A model generated the notes under the pieces. That model ran no database searches. It was not told the origin of the DNA and saw only the letters and a list, made by a program, of their open reading frames with translations. Both the position numbers and the translations under genes were made by a program. A stretch of DNA of 5,750 bases from assembly GCA_017458025.1 (NCBI GenBank), contig JAFTGG010000237.1, positions 1 to 5,750 on the forward strand, given 5' to 3'. The DNA is from Oscillospiraceae bacterium. GTDB lineage: Bacteria; Bacillota; Clostridia; Oscillospirales; Oscillospiraceae. Positions 1 to 5,686 of the stretch are shown in pieces; position 1 is the first letter of the stretch; every line of letters starts with the position of its first letter.

Positions 1-10
1 AAATGAATAT

Positions 11-76
11 CAGTATAAGGCAATACCGCACAATTCTGGTGCGCAGCCAGAATTGTGCGGTATTGCCTTATAACTG
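11..76. repeat. Long imperfect palindrome (29/30-bp arms, 7-base spacer)
   Basis: Bases 11-39 are repeated as their reverse complement at 47-76 around the spacer TGCGCAG. The only departure from perfect pairing is one extra base in the right arm (TATAA opposite TATA). RNA from either strand would fold into a very long hairpin. Neither side has the run of T expected of an intrinsic terminator, although the minus-strand side is moderately T-rich. The stem is also much longer than usual for a terminator. It lies just beyond the stop codon of the cardiolipin synthase remnant. The form fits a small palindromic repeat or miniature inverted-repeat element, but I see no clear target-site duplication in the flanks. 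A terminator for the cls gene is the alternative. Confidence 0.75.
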
Positions 77-95
77 AAAGCTCAGTACGTCACAT

Positions 96-362
96 TCACA
101 TGAGCGGCGCGATGATCTTCTTGAGGCTGCCCATCAGCTTGTACGACAGCGTCTCGTTTTTGATCGACTCGTCCGTCACCTCCCGGCACTTCGACAGCGT
201 CTCCGCAAAATCCGCCTCGATATCGACGATGCAGGGCGTCCGGTATAGATACGTCGCGCATTCAAAATGATGGTACAGGCTGCGGTAATCCAGATTGATC
301 GTGCCGACCACCGCGCGGCAGGCGTCGCTGACGAACACCTTCGCGTGGACGAAGCCCTCCGC
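96..362 (-). pseudogene. Cardiolipin synthase, C-terminal fragment (5'-truncated)
   Basis: The last roughly 87 codons of this frame match the C-terminal end of bacterial cardiolipin synthases, membrane enzymes of the phospholipase D superfamily that condense phosphatidylglycerol molecules into cardiolipin. The second HKD motif is intact: H, then K two residues on, then D five further (HAKVFVSD), followed by GTINLDYRS. The frame ends naturally in a hydrophobic, basic tail (KKIIAPLM, then TGA). A full enzyme is about 480-520 residues and needs two HKD motifs. Here the membrane helices, the first HKD and the middle are missing. Recognisable similarity stops just before the HKD, near base 360. 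Further upstream the frame stays open but runs through two hairpins and reads as noise. A small ATG-started product from base 398 is possible, but its ribosome binding site is weak. It is either a decayed gene or an assembly junction. Confidence 0.75.
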
Positions 363-450
363 AGACGGTGCGGGCGCGGACCTTTTCTCCCAAAGCATTT
401 CATTGAACCCTTTTCCGTTACACGCGGCGGCGGGCTTCACCGGCGAAGCA

Positions 451-478
451 AAGCCCCCGAGCTTACGCTCGGGGGCTT
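451..478 (-). terminator. GC-rich hairpin, probable terminator (possibly bidirectional)
   Basis: A perfect 12-bp stem (AAGCCCCCGAGC at 451-462, its complement at 467-478) closes a 4-base loop. Read on the minus strand the loop is GTAA, a stable GNRA tetraloop, and the stem is followed by a short T-containing stretch (CTTTGCTTC). The plus-strand side is followed by TTGCTCC and is also only weakly T-rich. It lies 26 bases beyond the end of the stronger hairpin at 513-554, so it may be a back-up terminator for the redox operon. Alternatively it is a leftover from whatever once lay in front of the cardiolipin synthase fragment. Confidence 0.6.
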
Positions 479-504
479 GCTCCTTGTCGCTTTCCAATCC
501 CATG

Positions 505-554
505 ACAAAATATCCCGCGGGATCAGACACACTTTCGTGTCCGATCCCGCGGGA
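505..554 (-). terminator. Rho-independent terminator of the oxidoreductase-hypA operon
   Basis: Bases 513-530 and 537-554 form an 18-bp stem with one mismatch (TCCCGCGGGATC-x-GACAC) around a 6-base loop. On the minus strand the stem is followed by ATATTTTGTC, a reasonable T-tract. It starts about 50 bases after the stop codon of the small gene at 607-792, where the end of the transcription unit would be expected. Confidence 0.8.
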
Positions 555-606
555 GCGTTCTCTATTTGCCGCGATGGCCGCGCGGCGCATTCGCCGCCCG
601 CCTGTC

Positions 607-792
607 TCAGCGTTTTTTGGCTTCCGCTTCGAGCAGCGCTTCAATACGCCGGCGATCCTTTGGATCGAGTTCATCGGTCTTGCCGGAGAAAAAGTCCTCG
701 ATCACGCCGTAGTGAACGCCGGTCTTGTAGTTGATCTTGAAGTCAATCAGCCCCAGCTGTTCCTTCAGGGTCCGCATTTCCTGATTTGTCAT
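607..792 (-). CDS. Small hypothetical protein (61 aa), third gene of the redox operon
   Basis: A 61-residue soluble, charged protein with no signal peptide, membrane segment or cysteine. The N-terminal part is predicted helical (MTNQEMRTLKEQLGL), the middle has aromatic residues (FKINYKTGVHYGVIEDFF), and the C-terminus is a basic and acidic helix (DPKDRRRIEALLEAEAKKR). I do not recognise the family. The ATG at 790-792 is chosen because an AAGGAGG sequence sits 5 bases upstream. An in-frame TTG at 808-810 would add six residues but would place that ribosome binding site inside the gene. The first 50 bases overlap the end of hypA in another frame, and a strong terminator follows the stop. Its place as last gene in a unit with an Fe-S flavoprotein and a metallochaperone suggests an accessory role there, which is inference only. 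Confidence 0.72.
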   Translation of the reverse strand: MTNQEMRTLKEQLGLIDFKINYKTGVHYGVIEDFFSGKTDELDPKDRRRIEALLEAEAKKR

Positions 793-1156
793 CAGATCCT
801 CCTTCTTCAAGGTCTTCGACCTCGATCTGCTTGATGTTCATTTCGTTTCCCTGCTGCAGCCACGTATTGCCGCTGCCGCAGTGCGGGCAGGTTTTGCCGT
901 ACTTCACAGTGGGATAGGTCTGCTTGCAATCGTCGCACCAGGTGATGGCGGGAATCGTCTCACAGCGGAGCTCCGCCCCGTCGAACATCGGAAACTTTTT
1001 GGTGTACCACTTCCAATAGTCATAAAGGTACGAGGTCACGATGCCCGAGACTTCGCCAAATTCCAGCGTCACGGAGGTGATTCTTTTGACCTGATTCTCC
1101 TCCGCGATCTTACCAACCTGCTTGACGACATAGTTTACCAAACCAAGCTCGTGCAT
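743..1156 (-). CDS. hypA: HypA-family nickel/zinc metallochaperone
   Basis: HypA proteins deliver nickel to the large subunit of [NiFe] hydrogenase (with HypB) and, in some bacteria, to urease; they act in the cytoplasm. The protein begins MHEL, with the conserved His2 and Glu3 that form the nickel site. It carries a zinc ribbon with two CxxC pairs: C74-x2-C77 (CDDC) and C90-x2-C93 (CPHC). The segment ITSVTLEFGEVSGI is the conserved family core. Its length of 137 residues exceeds the usual 110-120, because an acidic Gly/Asp/Ser tail after about residue 116 lacks family character and overlaps the next gene. The ATG lies 3 bases after the oxidoreductase stop and has only a weak ribosome binding site (TAAGG directly abutting), so translational coupling is likely. 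No hypB or hydrogenase gene is in view. The target enzyme is therefore unknown, and this may be a HypA-like paralog serving something else. Confidence 0.87.
   Translation of the reverse strand: MHELGLVNYVVKQVGKIAEENQVKRITSVTLEFGEVSGIVTSYLYDYWKWYTKKFPMFDGAELRCETIPAITWCDDCKQTYPTVKYGKTCPHCGSGNTWLQQGNEMNIKQIEVEDLEEGGSDDKSGNADPEGTAGAD
797..804 (-). promoter_or_regulatory. Ribosome binding site inside the hypA 3' end
   Basis: The minus strand reads AAGGAGGA here, 5 bases before the ATG at 792. This is nearly the full anti-Shine-Dalgarno complement. It decides the start of the 61-residue gene and supports that gene being translated despite its overlap with hypA. Confidence 0.8.
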
Positions 1157-1159
1157 ACC

Positions 1160-3946
1160 TTACTTCGCGGCCTTCCCTGCGACCTTTCTCCGCACGATCC
1201 TGACGGCGCGCTTCGGGAGGTTCGCGCCGATGGCCTTGAACTTGTCCTCCGCGGGGACCATCTTGGAGTACGCGTCGCCCATAGAGCGGGTCAGGTGGAT
1301 CGCGTCGAACTTGCACTGGACGGTGCACATGCCGCAGCCAAGGCACTTGTTCGTGTCGACCACGCTGCGGCCGCAGCTCAGGCAGCGGGACGCTTCGCTC
1401 TTGATCTGCTCCTCGGTGAGGATCAGGCGCTCGTCGCTCATGGTGCGGACCTTCGCCGGATCAAAGCCCTTGACCGCGCGCTTCGGCTTCTTGTACTGCT
1501 CGGGCGCGAGCACGATGTCGTCCTTGTTGAGCGCCGTGAAGTGACGGGTGTTGCGGTGAATGGTCAGCGACTGCCCCTCGTTCACGAAGCGGTGCAGGGA
1601 GACAGCGCCCTCGCGGCCCATCGCCAGCGCGTCGACCACAAACTTCTGGCCGGAAACCGCGTCGCCGCCGGCAAAGATATCGGGCTCCGCGGTCTGCAGC
1701 GTGACAGGGTCCGCCTTCACGGTGCCGTTGCGGTTGAACTCGACCTTCGTGCCCGCGAGCAGCTCCTTCCAATCCGCCTTCTGGCCGATGCAGTAGAGGA
1801 CGGTCGTGCACTTCTCGGAGGTCGTCTCGTTGTCGTCAAACTTCGGGTCGAAACGGCCTTCGGCGTTCTTGACGCTGACGCACTTGCGGAACTTGATGCC
1901 GGCGCACTTGCCGTCCTTGACCTCGATCTCGGTCTGGCCCCAGCCGGCGTGGATCTCGACGCCGTCGGCCTTGCAAAGCTCCTGATCCTCCTCGCCCATA
2001 GGCATATCCTCATAGGCTTCGAGGCAGTAGAGGTTGACGCTCTTGGCGCCCTGACGGATCGCGGTGCGCGCCACGTCCGCGCCGATGTTGCCGCCGCCGA
2101 TGACGACCACGTTGCCGGAGAGCGGCTTGGCCTTGCCCGCGTTGACGGTCTTGATGTAATCGACGCCCGACATGACGTTCTCGGCGTCCTCGCCGGAAAT
2201 GCCCAGCTTGCCGCCGTATTGGAGGCCGATGCCGACGAAGAAGCCCTTATAACCCTGCTCGCGTAGCTGCTCAATGGTCACGTCCTTGCCGACCTCGACG
2301 CCGCACTTAAACTCGACGCCCATCTCCTTGAGGACCTCGATCTCGGCGTTGACGACGTCCTTCTCCAGACGGAAATTGGGGATACCGGTGACCATCATGC
2401 CGCCGGGGACGGCGTCCTTCTCGAACACGGTGGGATAATAGCCCTCGATGGCGAGGAAGTACGCGCAGGAAAGGCCCGCCGGACCGGAGCCGATGATGGC
2501 GATCTTCTGGTCAAAGTGCTCGCGCGTGGTGGAGCGCATGGGCGGAACGTAATGATACTCCGCCTTCATGTCCTGCGCGGCAATAAACTGCTTGATGTCG
2601 TCGATGGCAAGCGCCTCGTCGACCGTGCCGCGCGTACACTCGTCCTCGCAGTACTTGCGGCAGATCGCGCCGCAGACCGCAGGGAACGGATTGTCGCGCT
2701 TGATGAGTTCGAGCGCCTCGCGGTACTTGCCCTCGCCCGCCATCTTGATGTAGCCCTGGATACCGATGTGCAGCGGACATGCGGTCTTGCACGGCGCGGT
2801 GCCGGTGGGCCAGGTCTGAATGACGCCGTTCTCGTTCTTATAGTTCCAATTCCACTTGTCCTCGCCCCAGATGCTGCCGTCGGGCAGCTCCTGCTTGGGA
2901 TACTCGATCTCGCCGTGCTTGGTGCAGAGCTTCTGGCCCAGACGGACGGCGCCCGCGGGACATACCTCGACGCACTTGCCGCAGGCAACGCAGTTCTCGG
3001 TGTTGACCTCGGCGGTGTAAGCGGAGCGGGACATGTTGGGCGTGTTGAAGAGCTGTGAGGTACGCAGCGCGTTGCAGATGCCGACCGCGCAGTTGCACAG
3101 GCCGAAGATCTTGTTCTCGCCGTCGATGTTGGTGATCTGATGGACGTAGCCCTTCTCCTCCGCCTTCTGGAGAATTTCGAGCGCTTCCTCATAGGTCACG
3201 TCGTGGCCCATGCCGGTCTCGCGGCAGTAATCCGCGAAGTCGCCGACGCCGAGGCACCAATACTGCTCGATATCGCCGGAGCCCTCGCCGCGGATACGCT
3301 GCTGCTTGCGGCAGGAGCAGATACCGACGCCGATGTGGCCCTCGTACTTCTTGAGCCAATGGGACAGGTGCTCGATGGGCAGGGACTCGCAGTTCGCGGG
3401 GATCGCCTGCTCGACGGGGATGACGTGCATGCCGATGCCGCCGCCTCCGGGAGGCACCATCTGCGTGATGCCCGCGAGCGGCAGGTAGGTCATACGCTCA
3501 AAGAAGTCGACGACCTGCGGCGTGACCGGAGAGATTTCCGGACGCATGACCATGATCTCCGCGCTGCCGGGAACGAACATGTCGAGCACCCAGCGCTTTT
3601 CATGATTGGGGTTTTTGCCGTCGAGGTTCTCAAAGTGCCACTCGACAAGACTTGCCTGGCACAGTGCTTCGAGCACCGTCTCCAGATGCTTGCTCTCGTA
3701 GCCGCACAGCTTTTGCAGCTGAGCGAAGGTCTTGGGCTTGCGCTTGCCCATCTTGAGCGCGAGGTCCAGGCAGTCGTCCGCCACCTGCTTGCCGTATCTG
3801 CGCTCGGCATACTGCAGGCCGCAGTCGATGCCCCAATACTCGGGAGATTCCGTAGACATCTTCTCGAGTCCGAGCAGGATCTCCTTGCGGTCGGTGATGA
3901 TTTTCCCGAGCTTGAAGATCTTCTCGTCGCGGGTCATTTGCGCCAT
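1160..3946 (-). CDS. Multidomain Fe-S/FAD NAD(P)-linked oxidoreductase (GltD-like), 928 aa
   Basis: This is a probable cytoplasmic electron-transfer flavoenzyme linking NAD(P)H to Fe-S carriers. In order: residues about 71-125 look like a winged-helix fold (TFAQLQKL...LVEW). Residues 205-295 are a cysteine-rich module (C210-S-C212-R, C231, C241, then C284-N-C286 and C291). Residues 319-330 hold one [4Fe-4S] motif (CVACGKCVEVCP). Residues 386-437 are the Fe-S helical domain that precedes GltD-type reductases (CKTACP, then C425, C429, C433, C437 each four apart). Residues 481-510 bind FAD (GSGPAG), 613-643 bind NAD(P) (GGGNIG), and 756-766 (DIFAGGDAVSG) close the FAD site. Residues 855-878 are a C-terminal Fe-S segment (CLSC, CLGCGMCTVQC). 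The start has AAGGAGG 9 bases upstream and a promoter before it. It is not a glutamate synthase small subunit in context, since no large subunit is adjacent and the fused N-terminus is foreign to that enzyme. The acceptor is unknown; an NfnB-like or other ferredoxin-linked role is plausible. Confidence 0.88.
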   Translation of the reverse strand: MAQMTRDEKIFKLGKIITDRKEILLGLEKMSTESPEYWGIDCGLQYAERRYGKQVADDCLDLALKMGKRKPKTFAQLQKLCGYESKHLETVLEALCQASLVEWHFENLDGKNPNHEKRWVLDMFVPGSAEIMVMRPEISPVTPQVVDFFERMTYLPLAGITQMVPPGGGGIGMHVIPVEQAIPANCESLPIEHLSHWLKKYEGHIGVGICSCRKQQRIRGEGSGDIEQYWCLGVGDFADYCRETGMGHDVTYEEALEILQKAEEKGYVHQITNIDGENKIFGLCNCAVGICNALRTSQLFNTPNMSRSAYTAEVNTENCVACGKCVEVCPAGAVRLGQKLCTKHGEIEYPKQELPDGSIWGEDKWNWNYKNENGVIQTWPTGTAPCKTACPLHIGIQGYIKMAGEGKYREALELIKRDNPFPAVCGAICRKYCEDECTRGTVDEALAIDDIKQFIAAQDMKAEYHYVPPMRSTTREHFDQKIAIIGSGPAGLSCAYFLAIEGYYPTVFEKDAVPGGMMVTGIPNFRLEKDVVNAEIEVLKEMGVEFKCGVEVGKDVTIEQLREQGYKGFFVGIGLQYGGKLGISGEDAENVMSGVDYIKTVNAGKAKPLSGNVVVIGGGNIGADVARTAIRQGAKSVNLYCLEAYEDMPMGEEDQELCKADGVEIHAGWGQTEIEVKDGKCAGIKFRKCVSVKNAEGRFDPKFDDNETTSEKCTTVLYCIGQKADWKELLAGTKVEFNRNGTVKADPVTLQTAEPDIFAGGDAVSGQKFVVDALAMGREGAVSLHRFVNEGQSLTIHRNTRHFTALNKDDIVLAPEQYKKPKRAVKGFDPAKVRTMSDERLILTEEQIKSEASRCLSCGRSVVDTNKCLGCGMCTVQCKFDAIHLTRSMGDAYSKMVPAEDKFKAIGANLPKRAVRIVRRKVAGKAAK

Positions 3947-3983
3947 AAGATATATCCTCCTTTTTCTTGATGCGTCATATTTA

Positions 3984-4003
3984 CGGATATTGTATAATAT
4001 CCG
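3984..4003. promoter_or_regulatory. Palindromic operator candidate over the -10 box
   Basis: The sequence CGGATATTGTATAATATCCG has two perfect 8-base arms around GTAT. It covers the -10 element and the start of the spacer, so a dimeric regulator bound here would block RNA polymerase. It does not match the redox-repressor Rex (TTGTGAA..TTCACAA) or Fur operators as I know them. The palindrome could also be chance, since a TATA-rich -10 is partly self-complementary. Confidence 0.45.
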
Positions 4004-4017
4004 CTTGCCGGTGTCAA
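3989..4017 (-). promoter_or_regulatory. Sigma-A type promoter of the oxidoreductase operon
   Basis: On the minus strand TTGACA (4012-4017, perfect -35) is separated by 17 bases from TACAAT (3989-3994, one mismatch from the consensus -10). Spacing and orientation are ideal, and the ATG of the oxidoreductase lies about 40 bases downstream of the -10. This is the only strong promoter I see in the window. Confidence 0.85.
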
Positions 4018-4054
4018 GAACGGCGTGGCAAAACTAATTGGAAGTTTTGCGCAG

Positions 4055-4086
4055 AAGAAGGGCGGGGAACCTTCCCCGCCCTTCTT
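4055..4086 (-). terminator. Hairpin following the two-gene hypothetical operon
   Basis: AAGAAGGGCGGGGAA (4055-4069) is complemented exactly at 4072-4086, giving a 15-bp inverted repeat with a 2-base centre, so the real loop would open to about six bases. It lies 18 bases past the stop of the gene at 4105-4455 and before the promoter of the next operon, where a terminator is expected. The T-tract is poor on both sides (minus strand: CTTCTTCTGCGC), so termination may be partial or Rho-aided. Confidence 0.65.
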
Positions 4087-4104
4087 GCGTCATATCGTCT
4101 TCCG

Positions 4105-4455
4105 TCACTTCTTCGCCGCGGCGGAAGCCTCCGTCTTTTCGGCGCTCTCCGCGGTCTCTCCCTTTTCTGCGGACTCCTCATACTCCTTCATGAGCGCTTT
4201 CGCCTGCTCGCGCGCCGTGCCCTTGACGCTGCCCGCGCTGTAGGTCTTGCCGCTGTCGAGGTTCGCGAGGCGCTCGAACGTGTCCATCTGCCGCGTCATC
4301 GCCATCGCCTGCGTACGCGCGGTGCCGCCGCCCATGAGCGACGACATGGACGCGATCGAATTGCCGCCGCCCAGCAGCTGCGAGACCATGTTGGATTTGT
4401 GCTGCATCTTCACAAGGCCCGCGTTGATCTTGAGCCCGTTCGCTCCGACCTTCAT
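4105..4455 (-). CDS. Hypothetical protein (116 aa) with Gly/Met-rich middle and repetitive charged tail
   Basis: I do not recognise the family. The N-terminus (MKVGANGLKINAGLVKMQHK) has no signal peptide. Residues 27-45 carry two GGG blocks in LLGGGNSIASMSSLMGGG, followed by a Met/Ala/Thr-rich helix (residues 45-63). The tail, residues 92-116, is built from E, S, A and K with a near-repeat ESAEK...ESAEK, probably disordered. There is no cysteine. The ATG at 4453-4455 is chosen because GGAAGGAG lies about 9 bases upstream and because it falls one base after the upstream stop (TGA-T-ATG), a classic coupled arrangement. A longer in-frame reading up to 4611 would lie wholly inside the preceding gene and has an Arg-rich, shadow-like sequence. 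It is probably co-transcribed with the gene at 4457-5686 and may work with it. Confidence 0.7.
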   Translation of the reverse strand: MKVGANGLKINAGLVKMQHKSNMVSQLLGGGNSIASMSSLMGGGTARTQAMAMTRQMDTFERLANLDSGKTYSAGSVKGTAREQAKALMKEYEESAEKGETAESAEKTEASAAAKK

Positions 4456-4456
4456 A

Positions 4457-5686
4457 TCACGCATCTCCTTCCGTCGCGGCGGGCGCCGCCTGCCGCTGAT
4501 TCTGCCTGCGCAGCTCGTCGAATTTCTCGTGGACGCGCGCCCGCGTCTGCTGGCAGATGCCCGGCAGCGCGCCGCCCCACTTCTTCTCCGCCGCAGCATA
4601 GCCCTTTTCAAACGCCTCGATCATGCTGTCCAGCTTGTCGGGGTCGCCGCCGGTCAAGCCGACCGCGAACTGCACGATGCGGTCGCTGGTCTGCTCCACG
4701 CCCCAATATCCGTCCTCGGAGATATTCTTCTGCGCCTCCGACTTGGTGGCGGCGTCGACTTGGAAATTGCCGCCGGCGAGCGTTTTCCAGAGGCCCTTGC
4801 CGGACACGTTCTTTCCCTGGCGGCTCAGCATCTCCCGCACGGTGTCGAGCATCTTCGCCTGCTGGCGCTGCAGGTCGGCTTTCATCTGCGCCACCAGCGC
4901 CGCGTTGCCCTTGCCGGCACGTTTGTTTTCCGCCACGGTCTTCGTCGTGCCGAGCTCCACCTTCGTTTCGCTGCGCGAGGCGTAGTATGTCCGGCGTTCG
5001 GCGCGGATATCCAAATGCGTGACGGGCTGAGACGCGTCATATTCCGTCCCGGGCTGTTCCGCGCCGCTTCCGTCGGTCCCCTTCGCTTCGGCGGCCCAAT
5101 CGTCCAGCGCCTTCACAACCGCGTCGTAGGTCTTCCGCGTCACGTCGGGCACCTCTCCGCCCCAGGCCTCCTCCACGTCGGCGATACCGCGCTTCATGGC
5201 CGCCTTCAGCTCCTCGATCTGCGAAGGGTCGTTTCCGGTCGCCCGCCGTGCGTAGCTGAGCATTCGATCCGCGATCCGCTTTGGACTCCACATGCCGCTG
5301 TCGATGTCCGCCTTTGCCGCGCTGCGCCTTGCGGGATTGCCGCTCCAGCCGTTTGGCGCGTCCCATGTGCCGGACTCCGCCGCCTCCTTTGCCTGACGGT
5401 CAAAAATCTGTCTTGCGACGCCGGCGTACTGCTCCTGCGCGCCGGTGGGAGGCGGTCCGATCATCGGGCCGTTTTCCGCGTGCCGCGTCCTTGCCGGCTC
5501 GTCGCCCTCCAGCCAGACCTCCCCGTTCGCCACCATCTCGTCCATCACGTCCTGATCGAACTTGATACGGCGCACGGTGCCGTCGGGCATGCCCGCAAGG
5601 ATCGAGCCGTCCTCGTCCAGACCGATCTTATGATCGCCGATCATAAGATACTTTCCGGTATCACGGTCCGGACTGTAGAGCTTCAT
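4457..5686 (-). CDS. Hypothetical protein with duplicated WGG-type domain (409 aa, start uncertain)
   Basis: The function is unknown. Residues 10-45 form a Gly-rich, probably beta segment (YLMIGDHKIGLDEDGS, AGMPDGTVRRI). Residues 129-200 and 324-395 are two copies of one domain, aligned without gaps at an offset of 195 residues. Shared positions include GxW, DR, TGxDP, a G/A/E helix, WGGxxP, T and a terminal D. Between them lies a basic and Gln-rich helical stretch (residues 225-295). The C-terminus is Gln/Ala-rich. There is no signal peptide, membrane segment or cysteine pattern suggesting a cofactor; C378 is the only cysteine I see. The WGG-P-x-T-D pattern reminds me of the uncharacterised DUF5610-like proteins, but this is memory, not a search. 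The ATG at 5686 lacks a clear ribosome binding site, and the frame continues open, Gly/Pro/Arg-rich, to the window edge. The gene may therefore begin outside. Confidence 0.7.
   Translation of the reverse strand: MKLYSPDRDTGKYLMIGDHKIGLDEDGSILAGMPDGTVRRIKFDQDVMDEMVANGEVWLEGDEPARTRHAENGPMIGPPPTGAQEQYAGVARQIFDRQAKEAAESGTWDAPNGWSGNPARRSAAKADIDSGMWSPKRIADRMLSYARRATGNDPSQIEELKAAMKRGIADVEEAWGGEVPDVTRKTYDAVVKALDDWAAEAKGTDGSGAEQPGTEYDASQPVTHLDIRAERRTYYASRSETKVELGTTKTVAENKRAGKGNAALVAQMKADLQRQQAKMLDTVREMLSRQGKNVSGKGLWKTLAGGNFQVDAATKSEAQKNISEDGYWGVEQTSDRIVQFAVGLTGGDPDKLDSMIEAFEKGYAAAEKKWGGALPGICQQTRARVHEKFDELRRQNQRQAAPAATEGDA

Noticed and set aside
363..674. Upstream continuation of the cardiolipin synthase frame
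   Set aside because: The frame is open but runs through two terminator hairpins and shows no phospholipase D similarity, so it is not coding.
793..810. TTG start extending the 61-residue protein by six residues
   Set aside because: It would place the excellent AAGGAGG inside the gene, and the ATG at 792 has ideal spacing to it.
881..2266. 461-codon open frame on the plus strand
   Set aside because: It lies opposite the oxidoreductase and hypA, whose domain motifs are unmistakable. Its Leu/Val/Ala/Asp/Arg-rich composition is the typical antisense shadow of a GC-rich gene.
1160..3946. Annotation as glutamate synthase small subunit (gltD)
   Set aside because: The reductase core is GltD-like, but the protein is about twice the GltD length, carries extra Fe-S modules and has no large subunit next to it.
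3140..3970. 276-codon plus-strand frame
   Set aside because: Antisense shadow of the oxidoreductase N-terminus, with no motif and no ribosome binding site.
3966..3997. Possible plus-strand promoter (TTGATG...TATAAT)
   Set aside because: The spacer is 20 bases, too long, and no plus-strand gene follows. The TATAAT is the complement side of the palindrome at the real promoter.
4456..4611. Longer N-terminus for the 116-residue protein
   Set aside because: The added residues are Arg/Ser-rich, lie wholly inside the preceding gene in another frame, and the downstream ATG has a proper ribosome binding site.
3967..5022. 351-codon plus-strand frame across the hypothetical operon
   Set aside because: Arg/Ser/Pro-rich shadow composition, and it crosses a strong terminator hairpin and two minus-strand genes.
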